A DNA stretch of 64,000 nucleotides from Streptomyces sp. NBC_00525 (GTDB lineage: Bacteria; Actinomycetota; Actinomycetes; Streptomycetales; Streptomycetaceae). Below are positions 49,501 to 63,000 of the stretch, one piece after another. The stretch spans positions 5,456,001-5,520,000 of the forward strand of contig NZ_CP107834.1 in the NCBI RefSeq assembly GCF_036346595.1, written 5' to 3'. The notes beneath the pieces were generated by a model that saw only the letters and a program-made list of their open reading frames with translations, made no database searches and was not told the DNA's origin. The stretch's first letter is position 1, and each line of letters opens with the position of its first letter. A program made the position numbers and the translations under genes.

Positions 49501-52500
49501 GGCTACGCGGAGTTCGGCCCGGACGACCGTACGGCCTTCGCGGCCACCCCGGCCTTCGACGCCGCCACCGTGGAGGTCTGGGCCCCGCTGCTGACCGGTG
49601 GCCGGATCGTCGTGGTGGACCGGGAAGACCTGCTCGACCCGCCGCGCCTCGCCCGCACCCTGGACCGGCACGGCATCACCGTGCTCTTCCTCACCACCAG
49701 CCTCTTCCAGCGCCACGCCGAGTACGGCGCGGAGGCCGCGCGGGCGCTGGCCCGGCTCCGCTGCCTCCTGGTCGGCGGGGACGTGATGGACCCGGCCAGG
49801 CTCCGGGCGTTCCTCACCACCCAACGGCCCGGCCGGTTCGTGCACGTCTACGGCCCGACCGAAACCACCACATTCGCCCTGGCCCACATCGTCCAGGACG
49901 TCCCGGCCGACGCCCGCCGGGTGCCCCTCGGCCGCCCCATCGAACGGACGACGGCCCACATCCTGGACTCCCGGCTCCGACCCGTCCCGGCCGGGGTGCC
50001 CGGAGAGATCGTCATCGGCGGCGACGGAGTCTGCCTCGGCTATCTCGACCGCCCCGACCTCACCGCCGAGAAGTTCGTCACCCTGAACGGACACCGCTGC
50101 TACCGCACCGGCGACCGCGGCCGGCGTCTCGCCGACGGCACCATCGAGTTCCTGGGCCGCACCGACGCACAGATCAAGATCCGCGGCTTCCGCGTGGAAC
50201 CCGGCGAGACCGAGACCCTGCTCGCACAAGTACCCGGCATCCGTGACGGTGCCGTCCTCGCCCGCGACAACGGCACCGGCGACAAGGAACTGATCGCCTA
50301 CTACGTGGCCGACGCCCCGGTCCCCGCAGCCGCCCTGCGCGACCACCTCGCCGCCCACCTCCCCGACCACCAGGTGCCCTCGGCGTACGTACACCTGCCC
50401 GCGCTGCCCCTCACCCCGAACGGCAAAATCGACCGCGCCGCACTGCCCGCCGTCCATCCGGACGCCTACGCCCGCCACGCCCACGAGGCGCCCGAACCCG
50501 GCCTGGAGGAACAGCTCGCGGCCGTCTGGTCGGAGGTACTGGGCCAGGAACGCGTCGGCCGCCACGACGACTTCTTCGCGCTGGGCGGACACTCCCTGCT
50601 GGCCGTACGCATCCTGAGCCGGCTCCGCTCCGACCTGGGCGTGGAGGTGGCACTGTCCGACCTCTTCGACGCGCCCACCCTCGCCGGCTTCGCCGCGACC
50701 GCCTCCGTCGCCCTGCCCGCCCGCCGACCGGCCATACGGCCGGTACCGCGCGGGGACGGCAGCCCGGTCTCCTTCGCCCAGCGCAGACTCTGGTTCCTGT
50801 CCGCCGTGGAGGGAGCCGGCCGCGCCTACCACATCCCGTTCGGGCTGCGCCTGACCGGAGCCCTCGACACCACCGCACTGCGCCGCGCCCTGGACCGTAT
50901 CGTCGACCGGCACGAGATCCTGCGGACCGTCTTCGACCACGTGGACGGCGAACCCGTACAGCGGGTCCGTCCGGCAGCCGGATTCCCCCTCACCGAACAG
51001 GAGGCGTCCGCAGCGGAACTCCCGGCCGTCGCGGCCGAGGAGGCGCTCGCTCCCTTCGACCTGGCCTCCGGACCGCTCGTCCGGGGCCGGCTCGTCCGTC
51101 TCGCCGAGCGGGACCACGCCCTGCTCATCACGATGCACCACATCATCTCCGACGGCTGGTCGCTGCGCCTCCTGCTCAGCGAACTGGCCACGCTGTACGG
51201 GGCGTTCAGCCGGGGCGACACCGACCCGCTGCCACCGCTGCCCGTCCAGTACGGCGACTACGCGGCCTGGCAGCACGAACTGGCGGCCACCGGGGCACTC
51301 GCCGACTCCGACACGTACTGGCAGCGGCACCTGCACGGGGCCCCGGAACTCCTGGAGCTGCCCACCGACCGCCCCCGACCGGCCCGACAGGACCACTCGG
51401 GCGCCGTGGTGGAGTGCGCGCTCGACCCCGAACTCACCGCACGGCTGGACGAACTGAGTCGCCGTCACGGGACCACCCTTTACATGACCCTGCTGGCCGG
51501 CTGGGCGGCGGCGGTGGCGGGGCTCAGCGGCCACCGGGACGTGGTGATCGGCTCCCCGGCCGCCCATCGCGGGCAGCGTGAGGCCGAGGACCTCATCGGC
51601 TTCTTCGTCAACACCCTGCCGATCAGGCTCGACGCGGCCGGGAGCCAGACGGTCACCGACTGGCTCGCCCAGGTCAAGGAGAGGGTCCTCGCCGCCCAGG
51701 CGCACCAGGACGTGCCCTTCGAACGCATCGTGGAACTCGTCCGCCCCGCCCGCAGCCTGTCCCACGGCCCGCTCATCCAGGTGGAGTTCGTCTTCCAGAG
51801 CGTCGACGACGAAGGGGGAACGCCACCCGGACTGCCGGGCCTGCGCACCGAGCCCCTGCCCCCGGCCCCGCACCTCACCTCCCAGTTCGACTTCTCGCTC
51901 AAGCTGACGCGGAACGGCGACCGGGTCGGCGGGGGCGTCGAGTTCGCCACCGCGCTCTACGACCCCGACACCGTCCGCCGCTACCTCGGCCACTGGCAGA
52001 CCCTGCTCACCGCTCTCGTCGCGGACGACCACGCCACCCTGGACTCCCTGCCGCTGCTCACGGCCGACGAGGAGAAGCGGGTACTGGCGCTCGGCACCGG
52101 CCCCGAAAAGGACTCCGGCCCCGAAACGAGCCCCGGACCCGGCGAGCCCGCGCTCGCGCATCTGCTGATCGAGGCCCAGGCACGACGGACCCCGCACGCC
52201 CCCGCCGCCCTCGACTGCGCCGGTCTCGACTGCGCCGGTCTCGACTACGCCGCCCTCGACGCCTGGGCCAACCAGATCGCGCACCGGCTCCGCGCCCTCG
52301 GTGTCGGCCGGGGCGACCTGGTCGGACTCCACGCCCGCCGCGGCCCGGCCGCGCTCGCCGGACTCCTCGGCGTACTCAAGGCATCGGCCGCGTACGTCCC
52401 GCTGGACCCCGGATATCCGGCGGCACGCCTGGAACTCCTGCTGCGCGACACCGCGCCGGCGGCGGTCCTGGACGACGGGAGCGACACCCTGCCCACCACC

Positions 52501-55500
52501 GCCGTTCCGGTGGTCGGACTCGACCGCGGCACCGAACCGGAAGACGCGCCACCCACCACCGCCAGCCCGGACGACCTGGCCTATGTGCTCCACACCTCGG
52601 GCTCCACGGGCACCCCCAAGGGCGTCGCCGTCGCACACCGCGCGCTCACCGGCTACCTGCGCTGGGCCGCGGACGTCTACCGCCCGGTCAACGGCGCGGC
52701 GGTCTCCTCCTCCCTGTCCTTCGACGCCACCGTCACCAGCCTGCTCTTGCCCCTGGTGTGCGGCGGACCGGTCCGCTTCGTACCCGAGGGCGCCGAGGTG
52801 GACGGGCTGCGCGAACTCATCAGGGACCCGGCGGCCCGAGGGCTGCTGAAGATCACGCCCGCGCACCTGGACGCCCTGGGCCGACTGGCGCGGGCCGACG
52901 GCGGCCCCGTGCACGTGGACACGCTCGTGGTGGGCGGCGAGGCCCTGCCCGCCGCCACCGTCGAACTGTGGCGCCGGCTCGCCCCCGACGCACGGATCTT
53001 CAACGAGTACGGGCCGACCGAAGCGGTCGTCGGCTGTGTGCTGCACGAGGTCACCGGGACCGTGCCCGGCCGCCCGGTGCCCATCGGCCGCCCGGCACCG
53101 GGCACGTCCCTGTACGTCCTCGACGAGCGGGGCCGGCCCGTACCCCCCGGCGTGACAGGGCAGTTCCACATCGGCGGGGCCCAGCTGGCACGCGGCTACC
53201 TCGGCCGCCCCGACCTGACCGCCGAGCGCTTCCACGACACGCACCGGGGCCGCCTGTACGCCACCGGGGACCTGGGCCGGATGCTGCCCGACGGCACCCT
53301 GGAGTATCTCGGGCGCGCCGACGACCAGATCAAACTGCGCGGCTTCCGGGTCGAACCCGGCGAGATCCGGGCCCACCTCCTGGCCCTGCCCGGCATCCGC
53401 GAGGCCGCCGTCGCCGTCCGCGAGGACGCGGCGGGCGAGCGCCACCTGACCGCGTACTACTCCGCGGCGGACGGCACCCCCGATCCGCGCGCCGCGCTGG
53501 CCGGGACGCTTCCCGAACACCTCGTCCCCACCGCCCTGCTGCGCCTGGACGCCCTGCCGCTCACCCCGAACGGCAAGACCGACCTCGCCGCCCTGCCCGA
53601 CCCCGACCCGAGCGCCTTCGCCGCAGGCGCGGACACCGAACCGGAGGGCCCGGTGGAGGCCGCCCTCGCGGAGATCTGGGCGGAACTGCTGGGCCGCGAC
53701 GGCGGTGTCGGCCGGACCGACAACTTCTTCACCCTGGGCGGACACTCCCTGCTGGCCGTGACGATGCTGGAACGGATGCGGCTGCGCGGCCTCCACGTGG
53801 ACGTGGGCGCCGTCTTCACCGCACCCGACCTGGCGGCCCTGGCCGCACAGGTCACCGTCGCCGAAACCCCTCGGGAGCAGCGGCCGGACGCCCCCCTGGA
53901 CACCCTGCCTCGCCGGGCCCGTGAGGCGATCGAGGCGGCCGTGCCCGGCGGCGCGCCGAACGTCCAGGACGTCTACCCGCTCGCCCCCATGCAGGAAGGC
54001 GTCCTCTTCCACCACCTCCTCACCGAGGAGGGCGACCCCTACCTGCTCACCGTGGGCCTGTCCTTCGACAGCAGGGACCTGCTCGACCGCTATCTGGCGG
54101 CCTTCCGCGCGGTCGCGGCCCGCCACGACATCCTGCGCACCTCCGTCATGTGGGAGGACCTTCCCGAACCGATGCAGGTGGTGTGGCGCGAAGCGCCCCT
54201 GCCCGTCACGGAGGTGACCGTCGATCCGGACCGGGGGCCGGCCCTGGAGCAGCTGCGCCGCAGGTACGACCCGCGCCATCACCGTATCGACGTGCGCCGC
54301 GCCCCCATGCTGCGCATGTACGCGGCCGCCGAGCCGGGCACGGCGGACCAGCGGTGGGTGCTCCTGATGGTCAGCCACCACCTCATGGACGACAACACCA
54401 CCTTCAGGGTGCTGTTCGACGAGATCCGGACCTTCCTGCGCGGGGAGGAGGCCGCGCTGCCCGACCCGGTGCCCTTCGGAGCTTTCGTCCGCCGGGCCCG
54501 CGAGGAATTCGACGTCGCCGGCGCGGAGGCGTTCTTCGGGGACATGCTCGGGGACGTCACCGAGCCGACCACGCCGTTCGGGCTCACCGCCGTGGACGGA
54601 GACGGCCGCGAGGTCGCCGAGCACACCACGGCCCTCGACCCGGATCTCGCCGCCGTGCTGCGCGCACGGGCACGCGCACTCGGCGTCACCCCCGCCGCCG
54701 TCTTCCACCTGGCCTGGGCACAGGTCCTGGCCAGAGCCGCCGGCCGGCCGGACGTGGTGTTCGGGACCGTCCTGTCCGGGCGGCTGGGCGGCGCGGACCG
54801 GGCCGTCGGCCCGACCATCAACACCCTGCCCCTGCGGGTACGGGTGGACGAGCGCAGTGCCCGCACCGCCCTGCTCGACTGCCAGGCAGGGCTCGCCGCC
54901 CTGCTGGGCCACGAACACGCCCCGCTCGCCCTGGCCCAGCGCGTGAGCGGCGTACAGGCACCCACCCCCCTGTTCACGGCGCTGCTCAACTACCGGCACG
55001 GCGCGCCCCGTACACCCGACGACGGCTGGCAGGGCATCCACTGGGAGCACGCCGAGGAGCGCACCAACTACCCGCTCATGCTGGCCGTCGACGACCTCGA
55101 CGAGGAGTTCCACCTCACCGTGCAGGCGGCCGGGCCCGCCGAACCCGCCCGGATCGCCGCCCTCGTGGCCCACGCCGCCCGCGTCCTCACCCAGGCACTG
55201 GAGGAGCGGCCCGACACGCCCCTGGCGGAGCTGGATGTGCTGCCCGAGGCCGAACGGGCCGACGTACTCCACCGCTGGGCCGGGCCCACGGCCGCCTACC
55301 CCGACCTGTGTCTCCACGAACTGGTCGAGGCGCAGGTGCGCAGAACACCCGACGCGGTGGCCGTGACCGAGGGCACCGAACAGCTCACCTACGCCGAACT
55401 CGACGCCCGCGCGGAGGGGTTGGCCGCCCGGCTCCTCGCCGCAGGCGTGCGCCCCGACGACCGGGTGGGGGTTCACGCCGAGCGCTCGGCATCCCTGGTG

Positions 55501-57084
55501 GTCGCCCTGCTGGGCGTCCTCAAGGCCGGCGCCGCCTACCTTCCCCTGGAGCCGGACAACCCCGCCGAACGGCTGGCCTTCCTCGTCCGCGACGGCGCCC
55601 CCGCCGCCGTCCTCACCGACCGGGAGGGCGTCTCCTTTCCGGGCGTACCCGTTCTCGACATCCGCCGGCCGGGCCCGGAACCCGACACCTTCGTCCGCGC
55701 GGCCGCCGGCCCCGGCAACCTCGCCTACGTCATCCACACCTCCGGCTCCACCGGCACCCCCAAGGGGGTCATGGTGGAACACCGGTCGGTCGTCAACCGG
55801 CTGCTGTGGATGCAGGACACCTACCGGCTGGGCGCCGACGAGCGGGTCCTGCAGAAGACGCCGTACGGGTTCGACGTATCGGTGTGGGAGTTCTTCTGGC
55901 CGCTGATCAACGGGGCACGGCTGGTCCTCGCCCGCCCCGGAGGCCACCGCGACCCCGCCTATCTGGCCGAGCTGATCCAGCGGGAACGGATCACCACGGT
56001 CCACTTCGTGCCGTCCATGCTGCGCGCGTTCCTCGCCGATCCGGCCGCCGCCGGCTGCACCGGACTGCGCCGGGTGCTGTGCAGCGGCGAGGCCCTGTCC
56101 GACACGCTGGCCGCCGACGTCCACCGGCTGTGGCCGGGAACCGAACTGCACAACCTGTACGGCCCCACCGAGACCGCCGTCGACGTCACCGCCCAGCACT
56201 GTCCGCCCGGCCGCCCCGTCACCCTGGGCCTGCCCGTCGCCAACACCCGCGTCTACGTGGTGGACGAGCGGGGCCGGCCCGCCCCCGTGGGCGCGGCGGG
56301 GGAGCTGTGGGTCGGCGGCGTACAGGTGGCTCGGGGCTACCTGGGCCGGCCGGAGCTGACCGGGGAACGCTTCCTCGACGACCCCTTCACCGGGAACGGC
56401 CGCGTCTACCGCACCGGTGACCTGGCCCGCCGCCTGCCCGACGGCACCCTGGAATACCTGGGCCGCGCCGACTTCCAGCTCAAGGTGCGCGGCATCCGCG
56501 TGGAGCCGGGGGAGATCGAGGCCGCCCTCGCCGCCCTGCCGGGGGTGCGCGACAGCGTGGTCACGGCCTGCGGCGACGCGCTCGTCGCGTACGTCACCGG
56601 TGACGCCGATCCGACCGCCCTGCGGGCCGCGCTCGCCGCCACCCTGCCCGACCACCTGGTGCCCAGCGCGTACGTACACCTGGAGGCCCTGCCCCTGACC
56701 GTCAGCGGCAAGGTCGACCGGGCCGCGCTGCCCGCGCCGGACGGTACGGTCCTGGCCCGCCGCCCGTACGAGGCGCCCGAGGGCGAGACGGAGAAGGCCC
56801 TCGCCGCGATCTGGGCCGACCTGCTCGGACTGGACCGGGTCGGCCGGCACGACGGCTTCTTCGGACTCGGCGGGCACTCACTGCTGGCCGTCACCCTCAT
56901 GGAACGCATGCGACAGGCCGCGATGCCCGTCGATGTGCGCACCCTCTATCAGGCGCCGACGCTCGCCGAACTGGCACGCGCGCTCGGCGGCCCCCAGCGC
57001 CGGGCGGTGATCCCGCCCAACCTCATCCCGGACCCCGCCGCCACCCGGACCGAGTCCGGCCCCACCGTGGAGCTGACCCTGTGA
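43528..57084 (+). CDS. Four-module NRPS: C-A(MT)-PCP-C-A-PCP-C-A(Asn)-PCP-Cdual-A(Ser)-PCP
   Basis: 4518 residues from ATG 43528 (GAGG 7 nt upstream; start [18 protein letters not shown]). The frame is open back into the MFS gene, but that part is antisense-like noise. Module 1: C (His180, HHIISDG) and A with a SAM methyltransferase (VELGCGNG near 998) inserted at about 888-1179 between A6 and A7; pocket read D-G-G-V-V-V-G-V-Y-K, unassigned; PCP near 1345. Module 2: C (HHIVADG near 1512), A code D-A-V-F-L-G-V-T-F-K (perhaps aliphatic), PCP near 2354. Module 3: C (HHIISDG), A code D-A-T-K-V-G-E-V-G-K (Asn-like), PCP near 3406. Module 4: C with the dual-type HHLLTEEGD and a variant HHLMDDN, A code D-V-W-H-L-S-L-V-D-K (Ser), PCP near 4449. 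The gene overlaps the next NRPS by GTGA. The dual-type C predicts a D residue at position 3. Confidence 0.93.
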   Translation: MDQSHLAALTAEERARLLRRARAAGVARTAGPAPLGPREGTGPVPLSAAQERMWFLCRLDEEGAAAYQVSSAVRLRGEADLPALRRALDALVARHEALRTTFRETPDGEPVQHIAESGTLELEVDASGDLPAALGRARSHRFRLDRGPLIRGVLVQGGAGGRDGAEGRDGSSGTLILTMHHIISDGWSLDLLLRELGALYGAFRKGEPDPLPPPPLQYGDYAVWQRRRLTGERLRKQEEFWRERLTGAPALCEVPTDRPRPDRQDHAGGTVPCRLEPDLAARLRDLARRHDTTLFVTLLAAWAAVLARISGEDEVVVGTPTANRAQAGTDDVVGLFVNTLALRLDTSGTPTVAEWLRRVKEATTAALAHQDLPFERVVDLVHPARSLAHSPLFQMFFAWQDARERTLDVPGLAPVALPPDPSVSAKFDLMLKLSDAGDRIEGGIEYAKALFDHDTVERYAGHWHTLLRGMADGDGVRLDALALTTPAEQAQILDDFNATAAPLPETCAHHVFEAHATATPEAIALVHQDTELTYAQLDARAARLAQRLRAAGVGPGDRVAIFLERGPDMVVSVLAVLKSGGAYVPLDPGYPEHRLAYMLADSAPVAVLTGPTPCALLDGRTTIDVTAATIDTAPGAGATATADDPAPGGATAPRPSVASEPDDTAYVIYTSGSTGDPKGVMVTHRGMVNLATWQRSAFGLDRPRRIAQLFSYSFDGAVGETVMALLNGGTLVMLDPADIEPTRLVAALNRHRINVVVSVPSLLRQVDASRLTGGRDLIVVSVGEACTKELAAHWSAHVRFMNGYGPTEYTVYSHLWEAEPGAVTAHERMPIGTAVHNTHTYVLDRAGNIQPIGVAGHIHLSGSGIARGYLGRPADTAGRFVPNPFALRKAVDDRGPLRLESALAAIERFAARHEGARPVTTTHPVLAPAEILDRVRGLDDDLLDTTRRFLDRNADDRAAHAGFCRYFLEGENAAYQAAGLDEHVLRTLLGDLGGLTGVELGCGNGEVLRTLAAAGAKAVGIDLSPFFVQALRRDGLDARHAQADVEPARMAEEFGIAEGSLDFALSTMVLDRTHHPRHLLANMMAVLRPGGRFALQTILPVVPLDDGEVSDPLVYTDDAHRIAPGRDAAEDRLALIAELRALGATGITLRTLPYIVASSDGVQRYELYSFSGVRGRVGAAERAYDLMYRTGDIGRRLPDGNLDFLGRDDFQVKVRGFRVEPAEIERRLTAHPGVRQAAVVADGERLLAYVVSAETPDTLRAHAAAALPEHMVPAAYVAVPELPLTPNGKLDRAALPEPDASAHARSAYTAPRGEIEEHVAAVWSDLLGVERVGRRDGFFALGGHSLVGVRVVARLREALGVEVPLGAVFAAPTLAAFARSVAAAPPVTLPPLEPAPPGTAPVVSAAQRRLWLLSGWESGGHAYHIRWSARLDGPLDAPALRRALDRILERHTALRTTFQDDDGTPVARIGGAGFTWTAPESVDDPFDLATGPLIRGSLVQDGDDSHTLVLVLHHIVADGLSLRILVRELGALYTAFSRGEPDPLPLPPVQYTDYAHWQQERLAGAGHAAQARYWRTALAGAPALCDLPTDRSRPARPDYAGGLVDLTLAPRLAARVREFSARHGVTPFTTLLASWAATLTRLSGQTEVVIGTPVAGRDDARTEDLIGFFVNMLPLRLDTSTTPTLGDWLNHVRDRVVAAQTHQDLPFDRIVDAVGPARSADRHPLFQTGFTWQHEPEEPLILPGVQVRPGPAPRHTTSRFDLTLALTETADGRIRGAAEYATALFDAATVRRFTDCWLTLLDAMTGQDAHTELAALPLLGPDAAEIETEGATLPHPADTRRVDRLVDAWIARTPDATALVHGDRVLSYADLGELASRHAEALRAHGIGPGDRVALVLPRSAELVALQLAVLRVGAVFVPGDPAHPQARRDFMVADSGAKLLVTEDGWTATGAPDTPPVPGAAYIMYTSGSTGTPKGVIAPHSGIIRLALPGGYAEFGPDDRTAFAATPAFDAATVEVWAPLLTGGRIVVVDREDLLDPPRLARTLDRHGITVLFLTTSLFQRHAEYGAEAARALARLRCLLVGGDVMDPARLRAFLTTQRPGRFVHVYGPTETTTFALAHIVQDVPADARRVPLGRPIERTTAHILDSRLRPVPAGVPGEIVIGGDGVCLGYLDRPDLTAEKFVTLNGHRCYRTGDRGRRLADGTIEFLGRTDAQIKIRGFRVEPGETETLLAQVPGIRDGAVLARDNGTGDKELIAYYVADAPVPAAALRDHLAAHLPDHQVPSAYVHLPALPLTPNGKIDRAALPAVHPDAYARHAHEAPEPGLEEQLAAVWSEVLGQERVGRHDDFFALGGHSLLAVRILSRLRSDLGVEVALSDLFDAPTLAGFAATASVALPARRPAIRPVPRGDGSPVSFAQRRLWFLSAVEGAGRAYHIPFGLRLTGALDTTALRRALDRIVDRHEILRTVFDHVDGEPVQRVRPAAGFPLTEQEASAAELPAVAAEEALAPFDLASGPLVRGRLVRLAERDHALLITMHHIISDGWSLRLLLSELATLYGAFSRGDTDPLPPLPVQYGDYAAWQHELAATGALADSDTYWQRHLHGAPELLELPTDRPRPARQDHSGAVVECALDPELTARLDELSRRHGTTLYMTLLAGWAAAVAGLSGHRDVVIGSPAAHRGQREAEDLIGFFVNTLPIRLDAAGSQTVTDWLAQVKERVLAAQAHQDVPFERIVELVRPARSLSHGPLIQVEFVFQSVDDEGGTPPGLPGLRTEPLPPAPHLTSQFDFSLKLTRNGDRVGGGVEFATALYDPDTVRRYLGHWQTLLTALVADDHATLDSLPLLTADEEKRVLALGTGPEKDSGPETSPGPGEPALAHLLIEAQARRTPHAPAALDCAGLDCAGLDYAALDAWANQIAHRLRALGVGRGDLVGLHARRGPAALAGLLGVLKASAAYVPLDPGYPAARLELLLRDTAPAAVLDDGSDTLPTTAVPVVGLDRGTEPEDAPPTTASPDDLAYVLHTSGSTGTPKGVAVAHRALTGYLRWAADVYRPVNGAAVSSSLSFDATVTSLLLPLVCGGPVRFVPEGAEVDGLRELIRDPAARGLLKITPAHLDALGRLARADGGPVHVDTLVVGGEALPAATVELWRRLAPDARIFNEYGPTEAVVGCVLHEVTGTVPGRPVPIGRPAPGTSLYVLDERGRPVPPGVTGQFHIGGAQLARGYLGRPDLTAERFHDTHRGRLYATGDLGRMLPDGTLEYLGRADDQIKLRGFRVEPGEIRAHLLALPGIREAAVAVREDAAGERHLTAYYSAADGTPDPRAALAGTLPEHLVPTALLRLDALPLTPNGKTDLAALPDPDPSAFAAGADTEPEGPVEAALAEIWAELLGRDGGVGRTDNFFTLGGHSLLAVTMLERMRLRGLHVDVGAVFTAPDLAALAAQVTVAETPREQRPDAPLDTLPRRAREAIEAAVPGGAPNVQDVYPLAPMQEGVLFHHLLTEEGDPYLLTVGLSFDSRDLLDRYLAAFRAVAARHDILRTSVMWEDLPEPMQVVWREAPLPVTEVTVDPDRGPALEQLRRRYDPRHHRIDVRRAPMLRMYAAAEPGTADQRWVLLMVSHHLMDDNTTFRVLFDEIRTFLRGEEAALPDPVPFGAFVRRAREEFDVAGAEAFFGDMLGDVTEPTTPFGLTAVDGDGREVAEHTTALDPDLAAVLRARARALGVTPAAVFHLAWAQVLARAAGRPDVVFGTVLSGRLGGADRAVGPTINTLPLRVRVDERSARTALLDCQAGLAALLGHEHAPLALAQRVSGVQAPTPLFTALLNYRHGAPRTPDDGWQGIHWEHAEERTNYPLMLAVDDLDEEFHLTVQAAGPAEPARIAALVAHAARVLTQALEERPDTPLAELDVLPEAERADVLHRWAGPTAAYPDLCLHELVEAQVRRTPDAVAVTEGTEQLTYAELDARAEGLAARLLAAGVRPDDRVGVHAERSASLVVALLGVLKAGAAYLPLEPDNPAERLAFLVRDGAPAAVLTDREGVSFPGVPVLDIRRPGPEPDTFVRAAAGPGNLAYVIHTSGSTGTPKGVMVEHRSVVNRLLWMQDTYRLGADERVLQKTPYGFDVSVWEFFWPLINGARLVLARPGGHRDPAYLAELIQRERITTVHFVPSMLRAFLADPAAAGCTGLRRVLCSGEALSDTLAADVHRLWPGTELHNLYGPTETAVDVTAQHCPPGRPVTLGLPVANTRVYVVDERGRPAPVGAAGELWVGGVQVARGYLGRPELTGERFLDDPFTGNGRVYRTGDLARRLPDGTLEYLGRADFQLKVRGIRVEPGEIEAALAALPGVRDSVVTACGDALVAYVTGDADPTALRAALAATLPDHLVPSAYVHLEALPLTVSGKVDRAALPAPDGTVLARRPYEAPEGETEKALAAIWADLLGLDRVGRHDGFFGLGGHSLLAVTLMERMRQAAMPVDVRTLYQAPTLAELARALGGPQRRAVIPPNLIPDPAATRTESGPTVELTL
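52210..52254 (+). repeat. 15-bp tandem repeat (2 exact + 1 variant copies) in A domain 3
   Basis: CTCGACTGCGCCGGT occurs twice in tandem (52210-52224, 52225-52239), then a variant (52240-52254). It encodes [15 protein letters not shown] at the usual LTYAELD position of the A domain. The expansion lengthens or alters the A1 region. It looks like replication slippage within an otherwise intact frame. Confidence 0.85.
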
Positions 57085-60000
57085 ACCACGACGACCTGCT
57101 CACCGCACTCGGCGCCCGCGGCGTACAACTGCGGCGCGAGGGCGACGCCCTCAAAGTCCGCGGCCCCGCCCTCGCCCCCGAGGAGATCGAGGCGCTGCGC
57201 CGCCACAAGCCGGCCCTGCTCGCACGCCTCGCCGAGGAGTGCGGCGAGGACTCCGGCACGACGTGGTGGACCCCGCCGCGCCGCATCACGCCGAAGATGC
57301 TGCCCCTGGTCACCCTGGACCAGCGGGACGTGGACGCCGTCGTCGCCACCGTCGAGGGAGGCGCCGACAACGTCCAGGACATCTACCCCCTGGCCCCGCT
57401 GCAGGAGGGTGTGCTCTTCCACCACCTGCTCTCCAGCGACGCCGACCCGTACCTGATGACGCTCGCGTTCTCCTTCGACAGCAGGGCCCGGCTCGACGCG
57501 TTCCTGGCCGCGCTGCGGAAGGTGGTCGACCGCCACGACATCCTGCGGACCGCCGTCGTGTGGGAGGGCCCGCCCGAGCCGGTCCAGGTGGTGTGGCGGC
57601 ACGCCGCACTGCCCGTCACCGAGGCCGATGTCACGGGCGCGGACGACCGGTCCGCCCGGCTGCGGGCCATGACCGACGCCCGCGGGCTGCGCCTGGACCT
57701 CACCCGGCCGCCGCTCGCGGGAGTCGTGATCGCCCCCGACGCGCCCGGCACCGAAGGCTGGCTGGCGGTCCTGCTGTGGCATCACCTGATCGCCGACCAC
57801 GTCACCCTGGAAGTCGTCCTCCAGGAGGTCGGCGCCCACCTGGAAGGGCCGGAGCCGGACCTTCCCGAACCGGTGCCCTTCCGGGAGTTCGTCGCGCGGG
57901 TCCGGGCCGAGGCGGGCGAACGGGACCACGAACGATTCTTCACCGGCATGCTCGGCGACGTCACCGAACCCACCGCCCCCTACGGCGCGTCCCTGGCCAC
58001 CGGCGACGGCACCGACGTCACCGAGGCGCGCCGGCGCGTGGACGAGCGGGTCGCCGCCCGGCTGCGCGAGCGGGCCGGGCACCTGGGCGTCAGCACCGCC
58101 GCGCTGTGCCACCTCGCCTGGGCCCACGTACTGGCCCGGCTCACCGGCCGCGACGACGTCGTGTTCGGCACCGTCCTCGCGGGCCGCCTCGGCGGCGGGG
58201 ACGGCTCCGACCGTGCCGTGGGCCCGTTCATCAACACCCTGCCCGTCAGGGTGGACACCGGCGCCCCGCCCGGCGCCGTGCACGACACCCTCACCGCACT
58301 CCTCGCCCACGAACACGCCTCCGCCGCGCTCGCCCAGCGGTGCGCCGCCGTACCCGCGCCCGCCCCGCTGTTCACCACGCTCCTCAACTACCGCCACTCA
58401 CTGCCCGCTCAGGGACCGCAGTGGCACGGCATCGAACTCCTGGACGGCGAGGAGCGCACCAACTACCCGCTCACCCTCTCCGTCGACGACCTCGGCACCG
58501 GCCTCGGACTCACCGTGCAGGCGGCCGCACCCCTCGACCCCGAGCGCGTCTGCGCGTACGTGCACACCGCCCTGTCCGCCGTCGCCGAAGGCACGCCCGG
58601 CCCCGTGGACGTCCTGCCGCCGCAGGAGCACGAGGCGCTGATCCACACGTACAACCGGACGGCGGCCCCGCTGCCGGACCTCCTCGTCCACGAACAGATC
58701 GCCGAACACGCCCGGCGCACCCCCGACGCGGTCGCCGTCGTCCACGCGGAGACCACCCTCACCTACGCTGAACTCGACGCCCACGCGAACCGGCTGGCAC
58801 AGCGGCTGCGCGCCCTCGGCGTACGCCCCGACGACCGCGTCGGTGTCCGGCTGCCGCGCGGCACCGGTCTCGCCGTGGCCCTGCTCGGCATCCTCAAGGC
58901 GGGCGGCGGATACCTGCCGCTCGACCTGTCCTACCCCGCCGCGCGCCTCGCCCACATGATCGAGGACGCCGCGCCGGTCGTCGTCGTGGACGAGGAACTC
59001 CTCGACGCGACCGCCCGCACCGGCCCCGCGCCCGCCCCCGGACGCGACGGACTGGCCCCGCACCACCTGGCGTACGTCATCTACACCTCGGGATCGACCG
59101 GGCGGCCCAAGGGGGTCGAGGTGGAGCACGCGCAACTCCTGCACTCCACCCATGCCCGCGCCCTCGCCTACCCGCGCGCACGCCGCTTCCTGCTGCTGTC
59201 CTCCCTGTCCTTCGACAGCTCCGTCGCCGGTGTCTTCGGCACCCTCGCCCGGGGCGGCACTCTCGTCATCGCCTCGGAACCCCGCGATCCGCGCGCCACG
59301 GCCCGCGAGATCACCCGGCACCGCGTCGACACGCTGCTGTGCGTGCCGTCCCTCTACAGTGCGCTGCTCGACGAGCTGACCGGGCCCGGCGCCCCCGGGG
59401 ACTGCCCGCTGACCACCGCCGTGCTGGCGGGCGAGGTCTGCCCGCCCGAGCTGGTCACCGACTCCGCCGCCCGGCTGCCGGGCACCACCCTCGTCAACGA
59501 GTACGGGCCGACCGAGGCATGCGTCTGGGCCACCGCCCACACCTGCCGGCCGGACGAGGAGGGCCCCGTCCCGATCGGCACCCCCGTCGCCAACGCCCGC
59601 GTCTACGTGCTCGACGGCCGGGACCGGCCCGTACCGGACGGCGTCACCGGCGAACTCGTCATCGGCGGCGCCGGAGTGGCCCGCGGCTACCTGGGCATGC
59701 CGACACAGACCGCCGAACGCTTCGGCCCCGACCCGTTCCTGCCCGGCGGCCGCGTCTACCGCACCGGCGACCTGGCCCGGCGCCGCCCCGACGGAACCCT
59801 GGAGTTCCTGGGCCGCCGCGACCAGCAGGTGAAACTGCGCGGCCACCGCATCGAGCCCGCCGAGACCGAGGCCATCCTCGCCCCGCACGTCACCGCCTGC
59901 GCCGTGGCCGTACGCGACGGTGTCCTCGTCGGCTACGTCGTCGGCGGCCCGCCCGTCGCCCGGCTGCGCGAACTGGCCGCGGAACAGCTGCCCGCCCCGC

Positions 60001-63000
60001 TCGTTCCCACCGCCTGGGTCGCCCTCGACGCCCTGCCCCTGACCCCCAACGGCAAGCTCGACCGCGCCGCCCTGCCCCGGCCCCACCACGACGACCTCAT
60101 GTCCGGGGCGCATGCGCCGCAGGGCGAGGCGGAGACCGTGGTCGCCGCCATCTGGGCGGACCTCCTCGGCGTCGAGGGCGTCGGACGCCACGCGGACTTC
60201 TTCGAACTCGGCGGCCACTCCCTGACCGCGGTCCGCGTCACCTCCCGCGTCCGGGCCGCGCTCGGGGCCGACACCTCCGTCACCGCCCTGTTCGACGCCC
60301 CCGTCCTCGCCGACTACGTCCACGCCCTCACCGCCCCGACCAGCCGCCCCGCCCCGCCCCCGCTCACCCCCGCACCCCGAGACCAAACCCCCGTCCCCTC
60401 CTCGGGCCAGCGAAGACTGTGGCTGCTCTCCCAGGTGGACGGCGCCGACCGCGCACACCGGGTGCGCACCGCACTCCGCCTGCGCGGCACCCTCGACGAG
60501 CCCGCACTGCGCCGCGCCCTCGACACGATCGTGGCCCGGCACGACGTCCTGCGCACCGTGTTCACCGAGGGCGGCACCCCGCACCCGATCCCGGCCCGCT
60601 TCGCGTGGACCGACGACCTCGAAGCCCCCTTCGACCTGGCCCGAGGCCCCCTGCTGCGCGGCCACCTCACCCGTACCCGCCCGGACGAGTGGGAACTGCG
60701 CCTCGCCGCCCACCACATCGTCTCCGACGGCTGGTCGGCCGGCCTGCTGATACGGGAACTGGGCGCCCTCTACCGGGCGTTCACAGCGGGCGAGCCCGAC
60801 CCGCTGCCCGCACTGCCCGTCCAGTACGCCGACTACGCCGCCTGGCAGCAGTCCCTCGACCTCGACGAGCAGGCCGCCTACTGGCAGCACACCCTCGACG
60901 GGGCCCCGCACCTCACCGAACTGCCCACCGACCGGCCCCGCCCCGCCCGCCAGGACTTCGCGGGAGAGTTCGCCGACTGCACACTGGACGCCGAACTCAC
61001 CCGAAAGCTCACCGACTTCAGCCGCCGCCACGGCTGCACCCTGTTCGTCACCCTGCTCGCCGCATGGGGCGCCACCCTCACCCGGCTGTCCGGAGAGTCC
61101 GAGATCGTCATCGGCACCCCCACCGCAGGACGCGGCCGCCCCGAGACCGACAGCCTGATCGGCTTCTTCGTCAACATGCTGCCCCTGCGCCTGGACACCA
61201 CCGGCGACCCCACCGTCACCGACTGGATCGACCGCGTCCGGCAGCAGGTGACCCGTGCCCAGGCCAACCAGGACCTCCCCTTCGAACGGATCGTGGAACT
61301 CCTCGACCCCGCCCGCTCACCCGCCCACACCCCGCTGTTCCAGACCGCCTTCACCTGGCAGGCCGACCGGCCGGCGACCCTCGACCTGCCCGGCATCACC
61401 GTCGAACCCCTGGACACCGGCCCGCACCGGAGCGCCACCTACGACCTCACCCTCGCCCTCGGCCAGGCCGACGGCCGCATCCACGGCGGTATCGAATACG
61501 CCACCGCCCTCTTCGACCGCGACACCGTCGACCGCTACCTCGGCCACTGGCGTACGCTCCTGAGCGCACTCGCCGACGACGACCGGTCGCCGCTCTCGCG
61601 CCTCCCGATGCTCACCCCGCCCGAACGGGACCGGCTGATCCAGAACAGCGCCGGCCCGCGCCACGACCACGAACCCGCCTGCCTGCACGAACTGTTCGAC
61701 GCACAGGCACGGCGCACACCACAGGCCGCCGCCCTGGTCCACGGCACCCACCGCCTCACCTACGGCGAGCTGGACGCCTACGCGGACCGGATCGCCGGCC
61801 GGCTGCGCTCCCTCGGCGTCGGCCCCGACGACAGGGTCGGCATCCGCACCGATCCGGGCGCGGGTCTGGTCGCCGCCGTCCTCGGCGTACTCAAGGCGGG
61901 CGGCGCCTACCTGCCCCTCGACCCGCACGCTCCGGCGGACCGCCTGCACGCCCTCACCGAAGCGGCCCGCCCGGTCACCGTCCTCGACACGGACACGCTG
62001 GACGCCCTCGCCGGTCCGGGCACCCCGGAGGCCGTACGCGAGCACAGCGGGGTACGGCCCGACCACCTCGCCTACGTCATGCCGACCTCCGGCTCCACCG
62101 GCGAGCCCAAGCTCGTCATGGTCGAGCACCGGGCCATCGTCGCCTCGACCCGAGCCCGCGCCGCCGTCCACGGCCCCGCCGGACGCTGCGTACTCGCCGT
62201 CCCGCTCGGCTTCGACGCGGCGGCGGCCGCCCTGTTCGGCACCCTCACCACCGGGGGCACCCTGATCGTCGCGGACCGCGACCTCGCCGAACTGCCCGCA
62301 CTGCTGAGCGAACAGCGCGTGGAGACCCTCGTCTGCGCCACGTCCGCCCTGCTCACCGTCCTGCCGGTGCTGGACGCCCCCGCCCTGCGCCGGGTCGTCG
62401 TCGGCGGCGACCCCTGCCCGCCCGGCCTCGCCGACGATCTGGCGCGCCGCCACCCGGACGCCGTCCTCGTCAACGAGTACGGCCCCACCGAGGCCACCGT
62501 CTGGGTCACCCACCACCGATGCCACCGGGGGGAGGCCGCCGTCCCGGTCGGGCAACCCGTCGAGAACATGCGCGTCTACGTCCTCGATACACACGACGAG
62601 CCCGTACCGCCCGGCGTCACCGGCGAGGTGTGTATCGCCGGAACCCAACTCGCCCGCGGCTACCTCGACCGCCCCGACCTCACCGCCGAACGATTCGTCA
62701 CCGACCCCTTCACCGGCGACCGGATGTACCGCACCGGCGACCTGGGCCGCCGACGCGGCGACGGCGACCTGGAACTCCTCGGCCGCGCCGACGACCAGAT
62801 CAAGATCCGCGGCATCCGGATCGAACCCGGCGAGATCGAGACCCGGCTGCGCGAACACCCGCGCTGCGACCGGGCCGTGGTCCTCGCCCGAGCCGGCACC
62901 CTCGTGGCCTACCACACCGGACCCGCCACCCCGGACGAGCTGCGCGCCCACCTGGCCCGCACCCTCCCCGACTACCTCCTGCCCGGCGCCTACGTCGCGC

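Noticed and set aside
46942..56877. A 3311-codon open frame antisense to the four-module NRPS, and similar long antisense frames elsewhere
   Set aside because: High GC makes antisense frames open; the translations lack any family motif and mirror a well-supported NRPS.
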